A stretch of DNA of 64,000 nucleotides from Bacteroidales bacterium (lineage in GTDB: Bacteria > Bacteroidota > Bacteroidia > Bacteroidales > Bacteroidaceae). Below, one piece after another: positions 45,857-53,852 of the stretch. Position numbers and translations under genes: made by a program. The stretch's first letter is position 1. Each line of letters opens with the position of its first letter. The notes beneath the pieces were generated by a model. It did no database searches. It saw only the letters and a program-made list of their open reading frames with translations, and was not told the origin of the DNA. The DNA lies in the NCBI GenBank assembly GCA_015060865.1, contig SUXS01000010.1, positions 62,001 through 126,000 on the forward strand. The letters are read 5' to 3'.

Positions 45857-46783
45857 ATGGCTAAAGTTAGCGTTATTGTCCCTGTACATAATACAGCGAA
45901 GTATTTGGAAAAATGCGTTGAGTCTATAATAGCTCAGACATTGAACGATATAGAGATTATTCTTGTTGAAAATGCATCAACAGACAACTCGTTAGAACTT
46001 TGCCATCAAATAGCACAAGCAGACAATCGCATCAAAGTCCTTCACATTGACAAAGCCGACCTATCCACGGCACGTAATGAAGGCATCAAGATTGCAACAG
46101 GTGAATACATCGGGCTTGTTGATAGCGACGACACGATAGAGCCCAATATGTATGAGGATATGTATACCTTAGCCATCCAACACGATTTGGGGCTGGTGAA
46201 TTGCAATTGCCGTTCCACCTATGACGACAGACCTCCCAAATATAACTTCTCACAAGATGGCTCCATACGCATATTATCCGCAGAAGAGATGACCACCCTC
46301 AATTTCCTAGGCGAGATTCCCCGTAATGCATGTGTCAACCTATACCACAAAAGGCTATTCGAGCAGATGCTGTTCCCCGAAAATGTTTACCATGAAGACA
46401 GAGCATCCACATTCCTATTCATGTCCAAATGCAGAAGGGGGGCAATAATCAACAAGTCCTATTACAACTATTACCAACGGACAGGAAGCATCATTCACAC
46501 CAAAAGCTACATTCACTACAGAGACTTTGCCCTAGCCTGCTGCAAATCATTGGAATACATATACAACTGCGATTCCTATGTCCCAGAGCAGAAAGCCATC
46601 GTCGCCAAATACATCGCCGACACCTTCTTGAGAAAACTAAGACATGTCATTGCCTTAGGCAAGAAAAGCGATAAAGAAGAAGTGTTGCAACTATGCAATA
46701 AGGTCAGCCTAATACCTTATGGGACTAAACTATCCTTAAAGCCTCGGCTAATAAAGTTTTATGTAGAAAAGTTTGTCCTTTGA
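45857..46783 (+). CDS. Glycosyltransferase family 2
   Basis: VSVIVPVHNTAKYLEKCVESIIAQT...GLVDSDDTIEPNMYE. Confidence 0.93.
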   Translation: MAKVSVIVPVHNTAKYLEKCVESIIAQTLNDIEIILVENASTDNSLELCHQIAQADNRIKVLHIDKADLSTARNEGIKIATGEYIGLVDSDDTIEPNMYEDMYTLAIQHDLGLVNCNCRSTYDDRPPKYNFSQDGSIRILSAEEMTTLNFLGEIPRNACVNLYHKRLFEQMLFPENVYHEDRASTFLFMSKCRRGAIINKSYYNYYQRTGSIIHTKSYIHYRDFALACCKSLEYIYNCDSYVPEQKAIVAKYIADTFLRKLRHVIALGKKSDKEEVLQLCNKVSLIPYGTKLSLKPRLIKFYVEKFVL

Positions 46784-46794
46784 AGGCTTTCCGG

Positions 46795-48000
46795 TTATCG
46801 GATAGCATGAAGCTTCATCCATTCCGTCAATGCCTGACAAGCTGTACCATTCTCTATCAGTCCTACTTGCTCTGTAAAGAATTTTTGCAGTCCCCGTTCA
46901 TAGCTGTCATTATCAAAAGACTCTATGAGATCAATGAGTTCTTGTTCCGTACGGGCCAGCGGGTAGGGAAGTTCTCTGAAATCAAAATAATACCCTCGAT
47001 CATAAGCTTCTACATCCGTAGCATAAAGAAGACACGGTCGTTTCAATATAGTATAATCGAACATAGAACTTGAATAATCGGTTATGAGCATATCGCTTAT
47101 ACAAAGCAGTTCCTGCATATCATGATACCTAGTAACATCAATCATAGAAGGATCATTCATCAATGTAGACACATCTACCTTGTTGATTAGATTAGGATGC
47201 AGACGGATAAGCAGCGTCACCTCTTCTCCACCAAAGTAGCTCCGCAGATAGGGGATTACTCTATTCCAATTTATACGGTAGGCGTCTGTGGCATATCCAC
47301 GACGAAAAGTTGGAGCATAAAGCACTATACGATTGGTCAGAGCTATATTATACTCTCTGCATACACGTTCATGGATTTGTTGATGCAAAGCGGTTTGAAA
47401 GAATATATCATTGCGTGGAGTACCTTTTTCCAGCACCTCTCCACTGTACCAAAACTTATTCTTCAATAAGTCGGTCTGCATACGGCAGCCAGATATCATC
47501 AAATCACAATTCTTAGAATCAAGCTTAGCCTTCTTCACATAGCTGTAACTTAACTGCCCTTCCGCATCAGCCTCAATTTTTTTCAAGGCCACACCTCCAT
47601 GCCATAGCATCATATACTTTTGTCCAGGGCGCTTATTCCAGAAGATTTTCCATGAGTCGGTACGCACATTGGTTACTAAATACTCCGCAGTATTCATAAG
47701 AATAAAATATTTCCAAGTACGTCGGCGCACATATTTCACACGCTTATCAATGGAAGACACATCCAAACGATGCCGAAACACCCAATACACTTCAAAATCC
47801 AAATCATTATCAAGAATATATTCCGTCAGATAACGTGGATTGCAACTATACTGTTTAAAATCATAAGACCAACAAACAACCCTACCTTTTTTAATGGGTA
47901 ACACACAACGGAAGCACAGAGAAAACAAATTCCCAAAGACTTTTTTTACTCGGTTTACCCCCCATCCTAAGGCAGACTTATTGATTTTTATTCCAAACAT
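46795..48000 (-). CDS. CDP-glycerol glycerophosphotransferase family protein (TagB/TagF-like)
   Basis: MMLWHGGVALKKIEAD...VLYAPTFRRG...ADMLITDYSSSMFDYTILKRP. Confidence 0.92.
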   Translation of the reverse strand: MFGIKINKSALGWGVNRVKKVFGNLFSLCFRCVLPIKKGRVVCWSYDFKQYSCNPRYLTEYILDNDLDFEVYWVFRHRLDVSSIDKRVKYVRRRTWKYFILMNTAEYLVTNVRTDSWKIFWNKRPGQKYMMLWHGGVALKKIEADAEGQLSYSYVKKAKLDSKNCDLMISGCRMQTDLLKNKFWYSGEVLEKGTPRNDIFFQTALHQQIHERVCREYNIALTNRIVLYAPTFRRGYATDAYRINWNRVIPYLRSYFGGEEVTLLIRLHPNLINKVDVSTLMNDPSMIDVTRYHDMQELLCISDMLITDYSSSMFDYTILKRPCLLYATDVEAYDRGYYFDFRELPYPLARTEQELIDLIESFDNDSYERGLQKFFTEQVGLIENGTACQALTEWMKLHAIR

Positions 48001-48095
48001 AAACTAACTATTTACAAAGGTGGTATACAAAGGTAGGCATTTCTTTCAGTAAATTAAAAAAAAAACCTAATTTTGCATCATATAACACTAAATCT

Positions 48096-48950
48096 ATGGA
48101 CTGTAATAACCAAAAAGCATCTCCCATCTTAGCATTGAAGGAACGCTACAGCCCTGAAGGGTCCAAATTACGACGTGACCAAAAAGAGCTTCTTCGGATG
48201 CTGTTGATAGTTGGGGATATATGTGATCAACATAAAATTCAATGGTGGTTGGCGGCTGGCACGCTTTTAGGTGCCGCCCGTCACAAGGGGTTTATACCTT
48301 GGGATGATGATATTGACATCTTTGTACTTCGCAAAGACTACAGAAAGCTGGAAAAAATATTATGCAACCTCCAAAGCGATGAGTTTGTATATCATTGTAT
48401 GCATACAGATGTTGATTATATCAATTGCTTTGGCAAATTCCGTAAGAAAGAGGGCTGTATTCAGTCTAAAAGTAAACGATACAATTATTATAAGTGGAAA
48501 GGTATCGGATTGGACATCTTTGCCGTAGAAAGAACCAATTATTTTGCGGCTCGGCTATCTTCTGTCATCTACAAGAATCTTCAGCACCTAAGCATTTACA
48601 TCTCTCAAGACTGGCTCCGGAAACCTCTCATCAGGATTATAGAAGTCTTATGCTTGGGTCTTATCAATCCAATTCTGCGGCTTATCGGACTTATAAATCC
48701 CAAGGGAGAGTATCACTATATGCTGGGTATGGGATGGCCCAAACCCGTCTTTTTCAAAAAAGACATTTTTCCTCTAACTACTGCAGAATTTGAGGGGATA
48801 CAACTTCCTGTTCCTAAAGATACGGACGCATTCCTTCAAGGAGAATACGGGGATTGGAAGCAACTGCCCTCCGAGGAGTCTATCAAGAAAAGTATTCACT
48901 GCCAAGAGTATCGTGATGAGATATTCGGAGAGGAGGAACAGCTGCAATGA
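48096..48950 (+). CDS. LicD family phosphotransferase
   Basis: WWLAAGTLLGAARHKGFIPWDDDIDIFVLRKDY. Confidence 0.93.
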   Translation: MDCNNQKASPILALKERYSPEGSKLRRDQKELLRMLLIVGDICDQHKIQWWLAAGTLLGAARHKGFIPWDDDIDIFVLRKDYRKLEKILCNLQSDEFVYHCMHTDVDYINCFGKFRKKEGCIQSKSKRYNYYKWKGIGLDIFAVERTNYFAARLSSVIYKNLQHLSIYISQDWLRKPLIRIIEVLCLGLINPILRLIGLINPKGEYHYMLGMGWPKPVFFKKDIFPLTTAEFEGIQLPVPKDTDAFLQGEYGDWKQLPSEESIKKSIHCQEYRDEIFGEEEQLQ

Positions 48951-50299
48951 AGAAAGTTATTACATACGGCACATACGATCTCTTGCATGAGGGTCACATC
49001 AATCTTCTGCGGCGTGCCAAGGCATTGGGTGATTACTTGATTGTAGGAGTCACAAATGACAGTTTCGATCGCGAACGCGGAAAGCTCAATGTTAGAGACA
49101 ATGTACTCGATAGAGTAGAAGCGATAAAAGCTACAGGCTTAGCCGATCAAATCATCATAGAAGACTACATAGGGCAGAAGATTGACGACATACAGAAATA
49201 CAATGTTGATATTTTTGCCATCGGCTCGGATTGGGTAGGGAAGTTTGACTACCTCAACGAGTTCTGCCAAGTAGTATATTTGCCTCGAACTGAAGGAGTA
49301 TCCTCCACAATGCTCCGCGCCCAAACCAGTCCCTTAATCAAGGTCGGAGTTGTCGGATGCGGACGTATCGCCCGGAAATTCGTTTCCGAAGCGGCCGAGG
49401 TGGACACTGTAGCCATAAAAACCGTATACGACATCGACAGTAAGGCTGCATCACGGGTAGCCCAAGAATATAGTATTAAGGAGATCTCCTCCTCCTTTGA
49501 GGAACTGGTAGATTCTTCCGACGCTATCTACATAGCCACTCCCCATCTGTGCCATTATGCACAGGCCAAATACGCATTGCAGCATGGGTGCCATGTCTTG
49601 TGTGAAACACCTCTTGTGCTTGAGGCCAAACAGGCACAAGAGCTCTATGCCTTGGCAGAAGAGCGTTCTCTAGTCCTCCTTGAAGCTAACAAGACGGCAT
49701 ATTGTCCTGCATTCAACCACCTAATCACATTAGTGAAAAGCGGTCTCATTGGCGATGTGGTAAGTATCGACGCTTCTGAATCCAAACTTTGGGGAAAAGA
49801 GAACCTGCAACGCGAACTCGACCCCCAACTGGCTGGAGGCTCAATGTATGAGATGGGGTCCTATCCTCTGCTTCCTATCATCAAATTATTGGGTACTAAT
49901 TACAGAAATATAAACATCTATAGCCGTCCTAACGATTGCGGAGTAGACGTATACACGCGTGGCATCATGCTCTATGAAAAAGCCATATGCTCGTTCCAAC
50001 TGGGATTAGGGGTAAAAACTGAAGGTAACCTGGTTATTTCTGGCACAAAAGGATATGTATATGTACCTTCCCCATGGTGGAAAACAGACTACTTTGAGAT
50101 ACGATACGAAGACCAGAACAAGAATAAAAAATATTTCTACAAGTGGGATGAGCCTGGCTTACGCTATGAAATTCAAGAATTTGTTTCATGCATCGTCAAT
50201 CATCGCTATCACTCTGCACGCCTAAAGCCACAAGAGAGTATTTGCATGGCAGGAATCATGCAGCAATTTCACGAACGGAAAAATTTTAAAGAAATATAA
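48947..50299 (+). CDS. Fusion: TagD-like glycerol-3-phosphate-type cytidylyltransferase + Gfo/Idh/MocA oxidoreductase
   Basis: N-term VITYGTYDLLHEGHINLLRRAKALGDYLIVGVTNDSFD; C-term IKVGVVGCGRIARKF...HVLCETPLVLEAKQAQELY. Confidence 0.92.
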   Translation: MKKVITYGTYDLLHEGHINLLRRAKALGDYLIVGVTNDSFDRERGKLNVRDNVLDRVEAIKATGLADQIIIEDYIGQKIDDIQKYNVDIFAIGSDWVGKFDYLNEFCQVVYLPRTEGVSSTMLRAQTSPLIKVGVVGCGRIARKFVSEAAEVDTVAIKTVYDIDSKAASRVAQEYSIKEISSSFEELVDSSDAIYIATPHLCHYAQAKYALQHGCHVLCETPLVLEAKQAQELYALAEERSLVLLEANKTAYCPAFNHLITLVKSGLIGDVVSIDASESKLWGKENLQRELDPQLAGGSMYEMGSYPLLPIIKLLGTNYRNINIYSRPNDCGVDVYTRGIMLYEKAICSFQLGLGVKTEGNLVISGTKGYVYVPSPWWKTDYFEIRYEDQNKNKKYFYKWDEPGLRYEIQEFVSCIVNHRYHSARLKPQESICMAGIMQQFHERKNFKEI

Positions 50300-50311
50300 G
50301 GGAAAAAGCTT

Positions 50312-51259
50312 ATGGATTCCGCCAATCACCCCGTTACCATTTCATTGATAGCCCCCATATATGGAGTAGAAAAGTTCATTGCTGAATTTGCCGATTCGGT
50401 ACTTGGACAATCATATCCGCACATACAATACATTTTTGTCAACGATGGCACCAAAGATGCTTCTATGGAGGTTCTCGATAAGGTTATCCGTGAAAGATAC
50501 AACCATCGGAGACATCAGATTGTCGTTGTAAACAAGAAGAATGGAGGACTCCCGGCAGCCAGGCATACGGGGCTTTCACATGTCACTGGAGATTATGTCT
50601 ACCATGTAGATCCTGACGATTGGCTTTCAGACGATGCTATAGCCATGCTGGCCGCAAAGATAGAGGAGACCGGAAGCGATATCATCTACTTCAACTACGT
50701 AAAGGAATACGCCAACCATTCAAGCATTAAGCGAGAGAGACTATACGATACATCCTCCAAAGAGAGATATATCCGCAATATGTATAACCACAAAGCATAT
50801 GGGACCCTTTGTAACAAATGCGTAAAAGCATCTCTTTATACTGATCACAGGCTCTACATCCCGCAATATGGCTATGCCGAGGACTGCTGCCTGAGCATGC
50901 AATTGATTGGTTATGCCTCAAGCATAAGTTTTCTTGACGAAGTGTTATACCACTACCGTAAAGACAATCCCCATGCAATGACAGGCCAAGGATTGAAAAA
51001 GCGTAAAAGAGAATATGCAGAAAACTTCCTCAACCTATACGAGACCTATAGAGACACCCCCAGGGACGAGAATCCCATAGCTTGTGTATTTGACGATATC
51101 CTCATACAGGCTGGTTGGTATTCCATTCTCTTTCGCTTCGGCTTATTCGGCAAACGCCCCTATCTTGCCAAACAGATACGTAAGGCCCAAATAAAGAAAT
51201 CGTCCAATGTATGGATTATGAGCCAACTGATAACGAAGCTATACGCCCTTTTCAGATAA
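50312..51259 (+). CDS. Glycosyltransferase family 2
   Basis: ISLIAPIYGVEKFIAEFADSVLGQSYPHIQYIFVNDGTKDASMEV...YHVDPDDWL. Confidence 0.92.
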   Translation: MDSANHPVTISLIAPIYGVEKFIAEFADSVLGQSYPHIQYIFVNDGTKDASMEVLDKVIRERYNHRRHQIVVVNKKNGGLPAARHTGLSHVTGDYVYHVDPDDWLSDDAIAMLAAKIEETGSDIIYFNYVKEYANHSSIKRERLYDTSSKERYIRNMYNHKAYGTLCNKCVKASLYTDHRLYIPQYGYAEDCCLSMQLIGYASSISFLDEVLYHYRKDNPHAMTGQGLKKRKREYAENFLNLYETYRDTPRDENPIACVFDDILIQAGWYSILFRFGLFGKRPYLAKQIRKAQIKKSSNVWIMSQLITKLYALFR

Positions 51260-51295
51260 CATTGAAGGAGCGCCTCAGCGCTCCATTCATCATTC

Positions 51296-52285
51296 TCATT
51301 GTCCATCCGCTACAACTGAACCGACAGACACGTCCAGCCTCTCCTCCATCCACTGGATTATCTGCTTGTATTCCTCAGACGTGGCCTTGTCCAGTGAGTT
51401 GAAACAGCAAAACTTACATTGAGGCATATGTCTGAGGCGATTCATTTTTCTTGACACATACCCTTTACGTGCTTTCGGCTGAAGGAAAAACAGCTTGCCT
51501 CTGACCGAACGCACCTCAAGCCCTGAGCGGTCTTGCAGGAATAGATATTGCAGCTCCTGAGAGGTAAACTGTTCCGAATGGCGGAACCGATGGGTGATAT
51601 TTCTTATCAAGCTATCAGGGAAATTGGAGAAGTATTGCTCGTAGCAGCTTTTTCGTAATGCTTTAGGGGTATGAGCTAATTTCAGGAAGAGAAAACGCCT
51701 GTTCATCATCAATGCTGCATTATACATATTCCCCTTAAAGGTCACCTTCCTCCGGCCATTGATGTTCGGTTTCAGCAGGCGAGTAAATCTCGTCCAATGC
51801 ATACTATAATGATTCGCATAACAGACCGATTGTCCATTGGGCAGGAAGAAGTCTTCTGGCGAAACGGGAGATGCCAACACCAAATCGTCATTAAACTCAA
51901 TATAATATTCGCTCAGCCCGGGAATACGCCAAGTCATGGTTTCTATAGATATAGAATTGAATGTAGGCAGATATTCCTCATAGCCACGATATATTATTTT
52001 ATGGTCTACAATCTCCATTGGGATGTATCCGTCAGGGAAATGCCGCTCAAGGAAGGGAAGCAGATTGGGGTCCTGGTTATCCGTAACGATATATATTCTA
52101 TGGAGCCAAGGAGCAAATCTGTTTAGTGAAGCCACACAATAGAAAATCTCTCCCAGGTTACTGTAACGTGTGCTTCCTGCCACATCCTCAGCTTCCAGTT
52201 CTTTGGGAGTGCCATATTTGAGGAGTTTGTCCCGGAGCTTTGGATCACCACCATCAACCCATGTAATTACGGCATCTATGTCCAT
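51296..52285 (-). CDS. Stealth family phosphotransferase
   Basis: IDAVITWVDGGDP (CR1); RYSNLGEIFYCVASLNRFAPWLHRIYIVTDNQ (CR2); YYIEFNDDLVLASPVSPEDFF. Confidence 0.9.
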   Translation of the reverse strand: MDIDAVITWVDGGDPKLRDKLLKYGTPKELEAEDVAGSTRYSNLGEIFYCVASLNRFAPWLHRIYIVTDNQDPNLLPFLERHFPDGYIPMEIVDHKIIYRGYEEYLPTFNSISIETMTWRIPGLSEYYIEFNDDLVLASPVSPEDFFLPNGQSVCYANHYSMHWTRFTRLLKPNINGRRKVTFKGNMYNAALMMNRRFLFLKLAHTPKALRKSCYEQYFSNFPDSLIRNITHRFRHSEQFTSQELQYLFLQDRSGLEVRSVRGKLFFLQPKARKGYVSRKMNRLRHMPQCKFCCFNSLDKATSEEYKQIIQWMEERLDVSVGSVVADGQ

Positions 52286-53160
52286 TGCTCAAATTTTGAT
52301 TGGTTAGGGAATTTCTGCTCAAATGCAGAAAGCATCGTTTCACGCAGCTCTTTATATCTATCCTCCTTTAATTGCACATCATTGATACATACCAACCGGT
52401 GCGTCGGAGATGCAATAAACTCACTCAACTTCTTAGCCGATGCCACACCCACTGAGAAGTGTTTCTTTGACTGGCGTTCATTGACAATCTTTCCTTTCAG
52501 ATACATATAGTCCAGGAAGAGATATTGGTTCAGGTTATTATTCTCACGGATACGCGTGAGCGACTCCTTAATATCCTTCTCCACAATGCCAAACAGTTCT
52601 TCGCACTCGCTCCTCAGCAAAGGAGAGCAGATGTGTTGTGGACGCAAGAAGCGGCAAGAGCCTCTCATCCCCAAGGCCTTACGTGCCAGGCTATCAGAGT
52701 TTCGGCATATATGCCTATACATATTCGATACGAACCAATGATGCGACATGCCTATAACGCCCTTCCCCTCGCGAAAGAAATCCTCCGGACGGCATGCGAG
52801 CATAGGGAACATATCATCGTTGAAATATAAGAACTCTTCATCCAACCTCTCTATCCTATGCAGATACATCTCTATCGGGTTGCAATTGAACGTAGGCAGG
52901 TACTCAGTCGGGATAATATCGCTATGCAGCACTATATGCACCTCATTCCTGTCCACCCATTGCGGTATCTGGCTCTCGTGCGACACCACTAAGTGTACTT
53001 TGCGGATGAATGGCATATTCACCTCTATCCCTCGAAACAGGTAGCGCAAAGTACCCCAGTCACGGAATCGTTTCTCCAAGACTGGTTGTTTTGTATACCG
53101 CTCATAATCCTTCTGCCATATTGGATCGAGCCCATCAACATATGTGATTACTATATCCAC
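52276..53160 (-). CDS. Stealth family phosphotransferase (second copy)
   Basis: MDIVITYVDGLDPIWQKDY; RYLFRGIEVNMPFIRKVHLVVS; FLYFNDDMFPMLACRPEDFF. Confidence 0.9.
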   Translation of the reverse strand: MDIVITYVDGLDPIWQKDYERYTKQPVLEKRFRDWGTLRYLFRGIEVNMPFIRKVHLVVSHESQIPQWVDRNEVHIVLHSDIIPTEYLPTFNCNPIEMYLHRIERLDEEFLYFNDDMFPMLACRPEDFFREGKGVIGMSHHWFVSNMYRHICRNSDSLARKALGMRGSCRFLRPQHICSPLLRSECEELFGIVEKDIKESLTRIRENNNLNQYLFLDYMYLKGKIVNERQSKKHFSVGVASAKKLSEFIASPTHRLVCINDVQLKEDRYKELRETMLSAFEQKFPNQSKFEQWT

Positions 53161-53358
53161 TTAATCTAATAATGCTACAAATAGTCATTTGTTTGGCAAA
53201 TTTAATCTTTTCTACAGAAATATTACCATTTATATCACTAAAAAATCGTGTCAAGGCCCCAAAACGGGCAACCCTAAACAAAAAAAAACTTTTTTTTCAT
53301 TTTCTATTCAGAATTGATGATTACCTTTGTCACGTAAATTTTAAAAATAGTTAGACAA

Positions 53359-53772
53359 ATGAAACGAATTTATTTGTATGTATGTGCGATGATATGCACT
53401 TTGGGAATGATGACATCGTGTGGAGAACTGGATGCCAACGACATTGCAGGCACCTATACCGGAGAATTAGAAATCGCGGAAGGTGCATCTTTCACAAAAG
53501 ACGTGACGATAAAAGCTTTGACAGACAACCAAGCCGAAATTTCCTTGGCAGGCATTGATCTTGGGGTATTAGGCCGTATCGACATCAAAGCCACATGTAC
53601 CGTTGTCTCCATTGAAGGTGCTGCCGACTTGGCAGGAACCACCACTATCAACTTCGGAGGATTCTCATATAATGCTATACCAGTAACCGGTGAGGTAGAA
53701 GGCAACACCTTAGAGTTGAGCATCCAAATTCCGAACTATGAGATTGAGTTCGAAGGAGTTAGGAAGAATTAA
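53359..53772 (+). CDS. Small calycin-like lipoprotein
   Basis: Lipobox MMTSCGE; ANDIAGTYTGELEI... Confidence 0.65.
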   Translation: MKRIYLYVCAMICTLGMMTSCGELDANDIAGTYTGELEIAEGASFTKDVTIKALTDNQAEISLAGIDLGVLGRIDIKATCTVVSIEGAADLAGTTTINFGGFSYNAIPVTGEVEGNTLELSIQIPNYEIEFEGVRKN

Positions 53773-53794
53773 GCACAAGACCTTTCAGATACAA

Positions 53795-53830
53795 GCAGAG
53801 GAGGGGCGATTGCCCTCCTCTGCTTTTTTT
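53795..53830. terminator. Intrinsic terminator
   Basis: GCAGAGGAGGG-gcgatt-GCCCTCCTCTGCTTTTTTT. Confidence 0.9.
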
Positions 53831-53852
53831 ATCGACTTGCCTTTCATGCCCC

